Part shown: positions 8,757-17,427 of the stretch, in pieces
How positions within the stretch are numbered: position 1 is the first letter of the stretch
Layout: every line of letters begins with the position of its first letter
From: Myxococcota bacterium
Lineage (GTDB): Bacteria > Myxococcota_A > UBA9160 > UBA6930
NCBI GenBank assembly: GCA_028285625.1
Contig: JANQOX010000012.1
Span: forward strand, 165,517-229,516
Direction of reading: 5' to 3'
Length of the DNA: 64,000 nucleotides
Notes under the pieces: generated by a model
Told to the model about the DNA's origin: nothing
The model's database searches: none
The model's input: the letters and a program-made list of their open reading frames with translations, nothing else
Made by a program: the position numbers and the translations under genes

Positions 8757-9531
8757 ATCCCAGTTTCTCCTCGAAGAACCCCTGAAGATCCGCCGTCACG
8801 GCCCGGACCGCCACCGAATGGGTCTCGCCTCCGGCCAGGCTCGCTTTGGGAGAGATCGCGGGGTGCACCCGCGCCCGGATCGTGACCCCCCCCTCGGGCT
8901 GGGCCCACCAGCGCCAGCCCTTGCCGAGCGCACCCGGCGGCTCGCAGGTGATCACCACCGGCAGCAGGTCGCAGCCGCTGCGCAGCGCCATGTGGGCCGC
9001 GCCCCGTTGGAAGCGGTGCACGCCCTGCTCGGGAGATCGTGTTCCCTCGGGAAACACCAGCACCGAGCGCCCGTCGGCAAGCCTGGCTGTCGCCTGCGCG
9101 ACCACGCCGGCACCGTCGCCGGCCAGGTAGTCGGCCGCCCGGGCAGCACGACCCATGAACGGGTGCCGTGCCCAGCTCGGCTTGACGATGCAATCGAGCT
9201 GCGGGACCCGCGAGACCAGGGCGAGGACGTCGGCGCTGCTGGGGTGGTTCGCGACCACCAGCCGCGCTCCCGGGCCGCGGAGGGCCTCGGCCCCTTCGAC
9301 GCGAACCCGCAACAGACCCAGGCGCTCGGACAGGAAGAGGAAGAAGCGCACCGCCGTGTGGAACCATCGTTGGGCGCCGATCCCGCCGTCGTCGCGCACG
9401 ACCAGCGACCGCAGCGCCGCGGCGCCCGCGAACAGCAGGGCGCCCACGCCGAGCACGCCCAGCATCAGGGCGACCTTTGCGCCCCGCCACACCACGCCCA
9501 CGGGCCTTGCTGGCCTCACCGGCTGCTGCAC
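8746..9531 (-). CDS. 1-acyl-glycerol-3-phosphate acyltransferase-like protein (PlsC family)
   Basis: The 261-residue membrane-associated acyltransferase has a hydrophobic segment at residues 20-45, the HxxxxD catalytic motif in NHPSSADVL (near 95) and FPEGTRS (near 160), the two PlsC signatures. PlsC-type acyltransferases occur in aryl-polyene loci beside the carrier proteins, and may build the lipid acceptor or transfer the chain. The GTG start makes it the first gene of the nine-gene minus-strand operon. It faces the ammonia-lyase gene across a 157-bp divergent promoter region. Confidence 0.88.
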   Translation of the reverse strand: MQQPVRPARPVGVVWRGAKVALMLGVLGVGALLFAGAAALRSLVVRDDGGIGAQRWFHTAVRFFLFLSERLGLLRVRVEGAEALRGPGARLVVANHPSSADVLALVSRVPQLDCIVKPSWARHPFMGRAARAADYLAGDGAGVVAQATARLADGRSVLVFPEGTRSPEQGVHRFQRGAAHMALRSGCDLLPVVITCEPPGALGKGWRWWAQPEGGVTIRARVHPAISPKASLAGGETHSVAVRAVTADLQGFFEEKLGFVD

Positions 9532-9688
9532 CCGGTCCTCCCGCGACTGCTCTGCATCGGGCCGCCACCGAATCGGAGCCGGGTGAACGCGCGGCGTACT
9601 CGCCGCGTCTGCCCAACTCGAGGCCGGTCGGACCCGACCGACTCAGTCGAACCAAAGGTGCCTCGATGCTACCATCGGCGATCGCGCG
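9532..9688. promoter_or_regulatory. Divergent promoter region with three inverted repeats
   Basis: This 157-bp spacer must drive both the minus-strand polyene operon and the plus-strand ammonia-lyase operon. It contains three perfect inverted repeats: CGCGGCG-TACT-CGCCGCG at 9590-9607, GGTCGG-AC-CCGACC at 9626-9639 and CGACT-C-AGTCG at 9639-9649. They are candidate regulator sites or hairpins. No clear -35/-10 pair is visible at this G+C content. Confidence 0.4.
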
Positions 9689-11251
9689 ATGACAGAGCCG
9701 GCAACGACGTCCACGCTGCTCATCGGCCGCGATCCCGCCGAACGGACGGTATCGGTGGACGACGTGCTCGCCGTCGCCCGCGGGCACGCGCGACTCGTGC
9801 TCGACGCTTCGGGGCGCGAGCGCATCGCGCGGTCACACAGGGTGCTCGAGAAGGTGATCGCGAACGGCGGCGACGTCTATGGCGCCACCACGGGCGTGGG
9901 TGCCTCGGTGACCAACGCCATTCCGGCAGCGCTCCGCGACGACCTCCCCCACAACCTGCTGCGCTTTCACGGCTGCGGCACGGGTCGCATCCTCGACGAG
10001 GAAGAGGCCGCCGCGGTGCTCGCCGTGCGCGTCGTCTCCCTGGCGGCGGGCCACTCGGCCGTGCGGCCCGAGCTGGTCGAGAGGCTGTGCGAGATGGCGA
10101 ACCTGCGGCTGTTGCCGAGGATCCCCGCCGAGGGCTCCGTGGGCGCCAGCGGAGACCTGACACCGCTCTCGTACGTGGCCGCGGCGTTGATCGGCGAGCG
10201 CGAGGTCACGCTGGCCGGGCGGGTGCGGTCCGCGGCCGACGCACTGGCCGAGGTCGGTCTGGTGCCGCTCTCGCTGGGGCCGCGGGAGAGCCTCGCGATC
10301 ATGAACGGCACGGCGGTGATGACGGCGCTCGGCTGTATCGCGTGGGACCGGGCGCGTCGGCTGGCGCGGATGGCCACGGCGCTCACCGCCGCGGTCTCGG
10401 ACGTGACCCACGGCAACCCCGAGCACTTCGATGCGCGCGTGTTCGCGTGGAAACCGCACCCGGGCTCGGAGCAGTGCGCCCAGTGGCTCCGCGAGGACCT
10501 CTCGCTGGCAGCTCCGGGGAGGGAGGTTGCACGACTCCAGGACCGCTACTCGCTTCGCTGCGCGCCGCAGGTGATCGGCGTGTTGCTCGACGTCCTCGAG
10601 ACCACGCGCGCGACCCTGGAGATCGAGCTGAACGGGGTCGACGACAACCCGCTGTTCGACCCCGACCGCGGAGAGGTCGTGCACGCAGGCAACTTCTACG
10701 GCGGCCACGTCGCCCAGGCCATGGACTCGCTCAAGGCCTGCGTCGCCAGCGTCTGCGATCTGATCGATCGACAACTGGTGCTGCTGTGTGATCCGGCGAC
10801 CAGTGCCGGCCTACCCGAGAACCTGGTAGCCATCGAAGGCGATCAGCCGTATGCCGCGCACGTGCATCACGGCTTCAAAGCCATGCAGATCACGGCCTCG
10901 GCGCTCACGGCCGAAGCCCAGAAGCTGACGATGCCCGCGGCGGCGTTCAGCCGCAGCACCGAGTCGCACAACCAGGACAAGGTGAGCATGGGCACGATCG
11001 CCGCGCGGGACTGCCTGCGCATCGTCGAGCTCTGCGAGACCGTGGGTGCCGTCCTCGCCCTGGCGGCGTGCCAGGCGGTCGATCTGCGCGGTCCCGCCCG
11101 CTGCTGCGCGCGCAGTCGGCAGCTACACGCCGAGGTCCGCAAGCACGTGCCCTCTCTCGATGCCGACCGTCGGCAGGACCACGACATCGACACCGTGCTC
11201 GGGCTGCTGCGGGCGGGAACGCTTCCGATCGGCGAGACGCACGAGCCGTGA
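9689..11251 (+). CDS. Aromatic amino acid ammonia-lyase (HAL/TAL/PAL family)
   Basis: The 520-residue enzyme eliminates ammonia from an aromatic amino acid; in polyene loci it is expected to supply a cinnamate-type starter such as 4-coumarate from tyrosine. The Ala-Ser-Gly triad that cyclises to the MIO cofactor is at 153-155 (GSVGASGDLTPLSY). The catalytic Tyr64 is in DVYGATTGVG, and the conserved ELNGVDDNPLF and GNFYGGHVAQAMDSLK segments follow. The substrate-selectivity pair is F93-H94, unlike S-H of typical histidine lyases or H-L of Rhodobacter-type tyrosine lyases. First gene of the divergent operon, overlapping the LolA-like gene by GTGA. Confidence 0.93.
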   Translation: MTEPATTSTLLIGRDPAERTVSVDDVLAVARGHARLVLDASGRERIARSHRVLEKVIANGGDVYGATTGVGASVTNAIPAALRDDLPHNLLRFHGCGTGRILDEEEAAAVLAVRVVSLAAGHSAVRPELVERLCEMANLRLLPRIPAEGSVGASGDLTPLSYVAAALIGEREVTLAGRVRSAADALAEVGLVPLSLGPRESLAIMNGTAVMTALGCIAWDRARRLARMATALTAAVSDVTHGNPEHFDARVFAWKPHPGSEQCAQWLREDLSLAAPGREVARLQDRYSLRCAPQVIGVLLDVLETTRATLEIELNGVDDNPLFDPDRGEVVHAGNFYGGHVAQAMDSLKACVASVCDLIDRQLVLLCDPATSAGLPENLVAIEGDQPYAAHVHHGFKAMQITASALTAEAQKLTMPAAAFSRSTESHNQDKVSMGTIAARDCLRIVELCETVGAVLALAACQAVDLRGPARCCARSRQLHAEVRKHVPSLDADRRQDHDIDTVLGLLRAGTLPIGETHEP

Positions 11252-11901
11252 GCGGCCAGCGCGGCGTGCTCCTGGGCTGGGCGCTCCTGTCGGTGGCGTG
11301 GGCCGTCCCCTGGGCAGGGATCGCGCGGGCGGACGAGCCGCTCCGCATCGAAGCGCTCATGCGTGAGATGGCCGCAGCACCCGGGGTGATCGCACGGTTC
11401 GAAGAAGAGCGGCACCTGGCCCTGCTCTCGGAACCGCTGCGGAGCAGCGGGACGCTCTGGTTCTCGCGGCCGAGCTCGATGGCGCGCGTGACCGAAGCCC
11501 CGCTCGAGACTGCGCTGCTCATCGACGGCGAGACCATGTTGTTTCGCGAGGCCGGGGGTGCGCCCCCCGTGGATCTCTCGGGGGATCCCACGGCCCGCAT
11601 GTTCCTCGAAGGGTTCGTGGTGATCTGGGCCGGCGACCTCGAGGCTCTGCGCCAGCACTACCAGGTGGCGCTCGCGGGGAACGTGGAGGACTGGACCCTC
11701 ACGCTGCGCCCCCGTTCCGGTCGCCTGTCGAACGTGGTCGAGCACCTGCGCCTGTTCGGTCACAGCGGTGCGCTGCACGGACTCGAGATGCTCGAGAAGG
11801 GCGGCGACGTCACCCGGACACGACTGGAGCCGCTGCAGATCGACGAGCCGGTCACCCGGGACGATCTGCGCGCCGCCTTCGACAGCCAAGGACCGCCGTG
11901 A
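11248..11901 (+). CDS. LolA-like outer-membrane lipoprotein carrier
   Basis: This 217-residue periplasmic protein has a signal peptide (GVLLGWALLSVAWAVPWAGIARA, cut near residue 26) and a LolA-type fold, with a repeated beta pattern and the segment FEEERHLALLSEPLRSSGTLWFSRP. LolA-like proteins recur in aryl-polyene loci, probably to carry the lipid-linked pigment across the periplasm. The GTG start forms a GTGA overlap with the lyase stop, and its stop overlaps the exporter start. Fold assignment is by pattern; the cargo is inferred. Confidence 0.8.
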   Translation: MSGQRGVLLGWALLSVAWAVPWAGIARADEPLRIEALMREMAAAPGVIARFEEERHLALLSEPLRSSGTLWFSRPSSMARVTEAPLETALLIDGETMLFREAGGAPPVDLSGDPTARMFLEGFVVIWAGDLEALRQHYQVALAGNVEDWTLTLRPRSGRLSNVVEHLRLFGHSGALHGLEMLEKGGDVTRTRLEPLQIDEPVTRDDLRAAFDSQGPP

Positions 11902-14249
11902 CCGCGCGCCAGGTGCGCCTCGGCCTCCTCGGGCTGGTGGTGCTCATGGTCGCCTTCTGCGCCTGGCGCATCCGCGTGGGCACGGACATCTCCAACTTCC
12001 TGCCGGTCGGGGAGGGCGAGGCGGCCGTGCTGTCGCGCCTGCTCACCGACTCGGAGCTCTCGCGCACCCTGGTGGTCACCCTCTCTCGGGACGGCCGCCC
12101 GGCCTTCACCGAGGCGCGCGAGCTCGAGGCCGACCTCGCGGCGCACGAGGGGGTGGCCTGGGCGCGCTCGGGAGTGGACGGCGAGTTCCTGCGCAACCTC
12201 TACGAGCTCTACTTCCCCCGGCGACACCTGCTGATGACGCGCGAACCCGAACGCGAGATCCCGCGGCTCACCGAGGATGCGGCCCTCGCCGAGCGCGCAT
12301 CCAGACTCCGCCAGCAGCTGGCGGGGCCGGCGGGCCCGTTGTTGAAACGCGTGATCCCCGAAGACCCGCTCGGCGCCTTCGAGCGAATGGTCGGGCGGAT
12401 GCGCGCGGAGCCGGCGGCCCTCGGGACGGAGGGCGACCGCTTCGTCTCGAACGACGGAGGCTGGGCGGTGGTGCTGGTCGCCACGCGCGACAGTGCCTTC
12501 GCCTCGGGCGCGCAGGCCGACCTGATGGCCCACCTCGATGCGTCGGTGGCAAGGCTCCGCGAGCAGGCGCCCGACCTCTCCGTCGAACGCAGCGGCGTCG
12601 GCCTGTTCGCGGTCGACGTCGAGCGTCGCATCCGTGGCGACGTCGCACTGATCGGCTCGGTCTCGTTCCTGGGCGTGGCCGGCATCTTCTTGCTGTTCTT
12701 CCGCAGGCTGTCGGTGTTCGGTCTGGCGGTGCTCCCGGGTCTGGTCGGCATCCTGTCGGCGCTCACCCTCGGAGTGGTGTGGTTCGGTCGGCTCGACGGG
12801 CTCACCATCGCCTTCGGCGCTTCGCTGGTCGGCGTCGCGATCGACTACCCGATCCACCTGCTGAACCACTGCGCACACGATCGCCGCGCAGACCCACGCG
12901 AGGTGGCGCGACTGCTGCGGCCCACGCTCTGCCTGGGTGCAGGCACGACGGCTGCGAGCTTTCTCGGCCTCGGGCTGACGGCGTTTCCCGGCCTGCGCGA
13001 AGTCGCCTTCTTCGCCGTGGTCGGCATCGGCGTGGCCCTGCTCACGACCCTGGTGGCGTTGCCCGTCCTGCTCGAGGACGCGCCGCCCGCCACCGAACGC
13101 TCGGCGCGCATTGGCTCGGCGCTGGCAGCGGCGGTGGCAGCGGTAGCGCGGCGACGCGGCGCGCTGGGAGTTGGGGCCGCGGGGGTCGTGGGTGTGCTGG
13201 CCACGGGCCTGCCGATGCTGCGCTGGAACGACGACCTCTCGAGCCTGGCGAGCTTCTCTCCCGAGCTGGTCGCAGAGGACGCGCGCGTGCGCGCGCGCGT
13301 GTCGCGCTTCGATGCGAGCCGGGTGGTCGTGGGCCTCGCCGACGATGCCGAGGCGTCGCTCGGCCAGGCCCTCGACGTGCGGCGACGGCTCCAACCCCTT
13401 GTCGACGACGGCACGCTCGGCGGTGTGCGCTCGATCGAGGGGCTGGTGTGGCCGCGCGCGCTCCAGGAACGCAACTGGGCGGCCCTGGCGGCCGTACCCG
13501 ACCTGCCCGAGCGGCTGGCCCGTGCCTTCGGCGCCGCGGGCTTCCGACCCGAAGCGACGGCCCCGTTCGCCCGGCATCTTCGAGGCGAAGCGCCCGACCC
13601 CCTCACCGTCGAACACCTGCGCGACTCACCGCTCGCACCGCTGCTGCGTCCGCTGTTCTTCGAGCTCGATGGCCGCACCGCCACGCTCACGTACCTGCAG
13701 GCCGTGGATTCGGAAGACGAGATCGCCGAGGCGATCGGCGACCTGCCTGGCGTGCGCATCTTCGACCAGAACCGGTTCCTCGAGTCGTTCTACGGCTCGT
13801 TCCGCGCGGCCACGCTGCGACAGATCGCGTTGGGAAGCCTGCTCGTCGCAGGGGCCCTGGCGCTGCGCTACCGCAGGCTGCGGCCGCTGCTCGCGGCACT
13901 CTGCCCGTCCCTGCTGACGGGCGGCCTGGTGTTCGCCGCGCTCGGGTGGCTGGGCGAGCCCGCAAACCTGATCCACGTGGTGAGCCTGATCATGGTGATG
14001 GGAATGGGCGTCGACTACGGGATCTTCCTGGTCGACAGCGCCGGCGAGCCGAAGCGCTTCGAGGCCACCCTGGTGTCGCTGGTGGTCGCATGCTTCACGA
14101 CCGTGTTCGTCTTCGGCACGCTCGCCCTGGCGTCCCATGGCGCACTGCGCGCCATGGGGATCACGACGGGCCTGGGCATCCTGTTGTCGCTCGTCCTCTC
14201 GCCGGCCGCGTTGCTGCTGACGGGTGCGCGCCCGGGGGCCAAGGCTTGA
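11898..14249 (+). CDS. MMPL/RND-superfamily exporter
   Basis: The 783-residue inner-membrane protein has the duplicated RND layout: one transmembrane helix (residues 8-22), a periplasmic domain (about 25-235), five helices (about 245-395), then a second periplasmic domain and five helices (about 640-775). Conserved RND helix segments are GVAIDYPIHLLNH in the first half and GMGVDYGIFLVDS in the second, each with the proton-relay Asp. It is expected to extract the lipid-linked polyene from the inner membrane. GTG start, translationally coupled to the LolA-like gene; its stop overlaps the DUF3261 start. Confidence 0.9.
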   Translation: MTARQVRLGLLGLVVLMVAFCAWRIRVGTDISNFLPVGEGEAAVLSRLLTDSELSRTLVVTLSRDGRPAFTEARELEADLAAHEGVAWARSGVDGEFLRNLYELYFPRRHLLMTREPEREIPRLTEDAALAERASRLRQQLAGPAGPLLKRVIPEDPLGAFERMVGRMRAEPAALGTEGDRFVSNDGGWAVVLVATRDSAFASGAQADLMAHLDASVARLREQAPDLSVERSGVGLFAVDVERRIRGDVALIGSVSFLGVAGIFLLFFRRLSVFGLAVLPGLVGILSALTLGVVWFGRLDGLTIAFGASLVGVAIDYPIHLLNHCAHDRRADPREVARLLRPTLCLGAGTTAASFLGLGLTAFPGLREVAFFAVVGIGVALLTTLVALPVLLEDAPPATERSARIGSALAAAVAAVARRRGALGVGAAGVVGVLATGLPMLRWNDDLSSLASFSPELVAEDARVRARVSRFDASRVVVGLADDAEASLGQALDVRRRLQPLVDDGTLGGVRSIEGLVWPRALQERNWAALAAVPDLPERLARAFGAAGFRPEATAPFARHLRGEAPDPLTVEHLRDSPLAPLLRPLFFELDGRTATLTYLQAVDSEDEIAEAIGDLPGVRIFDQNRFLESFYGSFRAATLRQIALGSLLVAGALALRYRRLRPLLAALCPSLLTGGLVFAALGWLGEPANLIHVVSLIMVMGMGVDYGIFLVDSAGEPKRFEATLVSLVVACFTTVFVFGTLALASHGALRAMGITTGLGILLSLVLSPAALLLTGARPGAKA

Positions 14250-14755
14250 ACGCGCACGCGAGCCGGCGCCGGCTCGGGATCTCCCTCGCCGTGCTCGGGG
14301 GCCTGGCCAGCGCGTGCGCGGGCTCGTCGTGGCCGGGCCGGCCCCTGGACTGCCCGGGGCGCATGCCGCGCGCCGAAGACCCCGGACCGTCGCGCCTGGA
14401 AGCCGCCTACCAACTCGACCACCGCGACCGAAGCCACGTCTTCACCGTGGTGCTCGAACGCCGCGAGGACGCCGTGGTCTTGGTGGGCTTCACGGGCGTC
14501 GGTGCTCGCGTCTTCTCGTTGGAGCAACGCGGCGACGCCGTCGAGAGCGACTCGCAGCTCGGGCCCCTGCTCCCCGTGACCCCGCGCACCGTGGCGAGCG
14601 ATCTGGCTCGCGCGCTCGCGCACCAGGCAGGAGAGGCCCCAGCGGAGGACGGTGTGCGCGTCGACCCCGTCGAAGGCGGGGTGCGCATCGTGCACGAGGC
14701 CTGCGACTACGAGGCGACCGTGCGCGGCCCCGGCCTAGCCCGCGTCGCGCCGTGA
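14246..14755 (+). CDS. DUF3261 lipoprotein of the polyene export operon
   Basis: The 169-residue protein has a signal peptide ending in the lipobox LASAC (Cys near residue 24), so it is a predicted outer- or inner-membrane lipoprotein. It matches the DUF3261 pattern found with LolA-like and MMPL genes in aryl-polyene loci, with the central VFTVVLERRED and LARVAP end. The start is TTG in a TTGA overlap with the exporter stop; no ATG or GTG gives a full signal peptide. The 3' end overlaps the convergent ligase gene by 21 nt. Confidence 0.78.
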   Translation: MNAHASRRRLGISLAVLGGLASACAGSSWPGRPLDCPGRMPRAEDPGPSRLEAAYQLDHRDRSHVFTVVLERREDAVVLVGFTGVGARVFSLEQRGDAVESDSQLGPLLPVTPRTVASDLARALAHQAGEAPAEDGVRVDPVEGGVRIVHEACDYEATVRGPGLARVAP

Positions 14756-16150
14756 CAGCTTGCCCGTGGCCGTGGTCGGGAGCGCATCCACCACCGCGAA
14801 GTCGCGCGGGATCTTGTAGCGGGGCAGGTGCTCCGCACAGAAGCGCGTGAGCTCCTTCTTGGAGGGCGGCTCGCTGCTGGGCTCGGCCACGATCCGCGCG
14901 ACGGGGATCTCGCCCAGATGCGCGTGCTCGCGGGCTTCGACGCGGCTGGCCTGCACGGCCGGGTGGCGATCGATCACGGCTTCGACCTCTTCGGCGAAGA
15001 ACTTCATGCCGGCCATGTTGATGCGGTTCACGCGGCGCCCGACCAGGTGCAGGTCGCCCTCGGCATCGAACCACCCCTGGTCCCCGGTACGGAACCCGTC
15101 GTACCCGAGCAGCTCGGAAGCAGGCAGCCACGGGTCGAGATACGCGTCGAACAGCCCAGGGCCCCGAATGCAGATCTCGCCAGTGCGATCGGGGGCGCTG
15201 TCCTCGACCGGCTGCCCCGACTCGTCGCGCAGCCAGACGTCGTAGGCGGGCAACGGCCGACCGAGTGCGCCGGGCTTCGTGCCCGCCGCATCCCGGTTCA
15301 GGACGGGGAGCCCCACCTCGATGATCCCCAGGGCCTGGACCAGGCCGATGCCGAATCGCTCGGCGAAGCGATGGGCCACCTCGACGCGCAGGCCCTCGGC
15401 CGTCGAGATCGCCAGGCGGACGGACTCGAGCTGGATGTCGGAGCCGTCCTTCGAGAGCAGGTTGTAGTGATAGGGCGAGGCGTAGAGCAGCGTCGCGCCT
15501 TCGCCGTGGGCGAGCGCCAGGACGTCGCGCGCCAGGGCGCTGCGCGGCAGCAGGATCGTCGCGCCGCGAGAGAGGTAGAGCAGCACCGACACCACGAAGT
15601 GGTGCGCCATCGGAAGCAGCCAGAGGATGCGGTCTTCGGGCTGGATCCCGAGTGCACGGTCTGCGGCGTCGAGCCGGGCCAGGATCGCGGCATGGCCCAG
15701 GATGACGCCCTTGCGCGCGCTGGTGGTGCCGGACGTGAAGCGCAGGTAGGCCGGATCGAGCGCCGCGAAGGCCGGCTCGACCTCGCGGCGTTCGGCGAAC
15801 GCTTCGACCGCGAAGTCGCGGTCTTCGCGAACCAGCGCATGCAGCTTGGCATTCACGGCGTACTGCGCGAGCGGCTCGCCCTCGGTCTCGTGCGGAATCG
15901 GCACGACGCACGCCCCGGCTGCCAGGATGCCGAGGGCCGCCACCACGAAGTCCGGCCCCTGGCTGGCGTGGAGCCCCACGCGCCAGGCAGGCCTCACGCC
16001 CTTCGAGGTGAATGCGTTCGCGCGCGAGTCCATCCGCTCGACCAGCTCTGCGTAGGACACCGCGCGGTTCCCCGCCTCGGCTGCCACGAGGATGGCGGGG
16101 TGCTCCGGTGCATCGGCCGCGCGCTTGCGGAGAAGATCGACGACGGTCAC
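14735..16150 (-). CDS. AMP-dependent synthetase/ligase (second ANL enzyme of the locus)
   Basis: This 471-residue adenylating enzyme has the core motif RFTSGTTSARKGVILGH near residue 133 (SGTTSARKG with Lys), the PMAHHF segment near 175, the motif LGIIEVGLP near 255 in place of the usual YGxTE, TGEICIRGPGLF near 300, the hinge Asp in YDGFRTGDQG near 335, and the C-terminal catalytic Lys in TTATGKLSRRD. It should adenylate a carboxylic acid and load it on CoA or a carrier protein. The GTG start overlaps the FAD oxidoreductase stop (GTGA). Together with the carrier protein at 18750 and the condensation-like protein at 17414 it forms a stand-alone ligase-carrier-condensation set. Confidence 0.87.
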   Translation of the reverse strand: MTVVDLLRKRAADAPEHPAILVAAEAGNRAVSYAELVERMDSRANAFTSKGVRPAWRVGLHASQGPDFVVAALGILAAGACVVPIPHETEGEPLAQYAVNAKLHALVREDRDFAVEAFAERREVEPAFAALDPAYLRFTSGTTSARKGVILGHAAILARLDAADRALGIQPEDRILWLLPMAHHFVVSVLLYLSRGATILLPRSALARDVLALAHGEGATLLYASPYHYNLLSKDGSDIQLESVRLAISTAEGLRVEVAHRFAERFGIGLVQALGIIEVGLPVLNRDAAGTKPGALGRPLPAYDVWLRDESGQPVEDSAPDRTGEICIRGPGLFDAYLDPWLPASELLGYDGFRTGDQGWFDAEGDLHLVGRRVNRINMAGMKFFAEEVEAVIDRHPAVQASRVEAREHAHLGEIPVARIVAEPSSEPPSKKELTRFCAEHLPRYKIPRDFAVVDALPTTATGKLSRRDAG

Positions 16151-17427
16151 GGCAGGGCACCCTCTGCGTCGCGGACGGTGCGCACCACGTCGGCCGGCGC
16201 GACGGCTTCGAACGTGCCCGCCGCATCGGCCGCGAGGGCGGCCGCGGTCCCGATGGCCTCGCCGGTCGCCATGGCCGTACCGATCACGCGAAGGGCACCC
16301 AGGGCGTCGTGACTGGCGGAGAGGCAGCGCCCGGCCAGCCCGATGCGGGGTGCCTGCTGCGCGCGCAGGGCTTCGAGCGGGATGCCGCAGGCCGCGCGAG
16401 GGTAGGCGTAGCTGGCGCGGCGGTGGTCGTGCCAGAGCTCGATGGGCCAGGTCGAGAGCGCCACGTCGCGGTCGCCGCGCTGGCCGCCCAGCACGTGGTC
16501 TCGCGATAGCGAAACCACCCCGCGCCCACGCCGAGTCTCGCGGAGCCCGACGCGCGCGGGCCAACGATCGACCCGCACGCGTTCGAAGCCGGGCCGCGTG
16601 GACACCAGATGGCTCACGATCGCCTCGGCCGCGGCGCGCGCCGCGACACCCAGCTCGTCGACCTGGCGTGCATCGAGCGGATCATAGCCCTGCGGTGGCT
16701 TCGCGAGGTTGAGCGTGCAGTAGGCCGCGCCGGTCCCGGGCGCGGGTCGGATCACCAGCGACTCGCAGCCCGCTGGCAGCACGCCCCGGCGCACGCTGCG
16801 CGCGACGTCGGCCGTGATGTGGACGCGGGCGAACCCCTCGAGGGCGACGCCTTCGACGCCCGAGAGCCGAAACAGGTAGGCCGGGTGCTGAAGCGTTTCG
16901 CCGCCTTCGGCATCGACCGCGCCCCCTACCGCCGACACGAGCGCCGCATCCCCGCTGGCGTCGATGGCCAGCCGCGCCGTGGCGCACGCGCCGTCGCCGT
17001 AGCGAAGCGACACACAGCCCCCCGCCACCTCGGCCGCAGTCAGGCGAGCGCTGCAGGCGACGTCCAGATGCGAAGCCGACGCGCACCAGCGGCTGAACAG
17101 CTCGACCAGACCCGCCGACTCGATGGGCAGGTACCACACACGCCCCGCCCGCTCGGGCTCCGCTGCGAGGCCTGCCTCGCGCAGGGCCGAAGCGAGCCGG
17201 CCTGGCAAGCCCGTCTGGGCGAGCTCGGGGTCGTCCGAGCCGTCGCGCGCAGCGTGGTACAGCCCACAGAGCGTGTGCACCAACGCCTGCCCGACGTTCC
17301 CGCCGACGGTGGTCTCGCGCTCGAGCAGCAGCGTGCGCGCACCCATGCGCGCGGCCGCCAGCGCGGCGGCTACGCCCGCGGGCCCCGCCCCGACCACGGC
17401 GACGTCGTAGCGCTCAGCCCGCTCCAC
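16147..17427 (-). CDS. FAD-dependent oxidoreductase (FAD_oxidored family)
   Basis: The 426-residue flavoprotein has VVGAGPAGVAAALAAARMG (residues 10-28) for FAD binding, a GGNVGQALVHTLCGLY segment near 42-57 typical of FAD-dependent oxidoreductases of the FAD_oxidored group, and a second nucleotide-binding stretch AIDASGDAALVS near 155. The C-terminal IGLAGRCLSASHDALGALRVIGTAMATG matches the family. Substrate unknown; desaturation or oxidation of a carrier-bound acid is plausible from the operon. The GTG start overlaps the condensation-like gene by 14 nt. Confidence 0.8.
   Translation of the reverse strand: MERAERYDVAVVGAGPAGVAAALAAARMGARTLLLERETTVGGNVGQALVHTLCGLYHAARDGSDDPELAQTGLPGRLASALREAGLAAEPERAGRVWYLPIESAGLVELFSRWCASASHLDVACSARLTAAEVAGGCVSLRYGDGACATARLAIDASGDAALVSAVGGAVDAEGGETLQHPAYLFRLSGVEGVALEGFARVHITADVARSVRRGVLPAGCESLVIRPAPGTGAAYCTLNLAKPPQGYDPLDARQVDELGVAARAAAEAIVSHLVSTRPGFERVRVDRWPARVGLRETRRGRGVVSLSRDHVLGGQRGDRDVALSTWPIELWHDHRRASYAYPRAACGIPLEALRAQQAPRIGLAGRCLSASHDALGALRVIGTAMATGEAIGTAAALAADAAGTFEAVAPADVVRTVRDAEGALP

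Noticed and set aside
7102..10791. Very long plus-strand open frame opposite the carrier and ligase genes
   Set aside because: It is antisense to clear genes (ligase-dehydratase, two carriers, acyltransferase) and partly out of frame with the ammonia-lyase. Its protein is Arg/Gly/His-rich without domains, as expected from G+C-rich antisense frames.
11768..14755. 995-residue open frame across the LolA-like and MMPL genes
   Set aside because: Only the last part (from 14246) is real, the DUF3261 lipoprotein. The rest is an off-frame reading of the exporter, rich in Arg and Pro.
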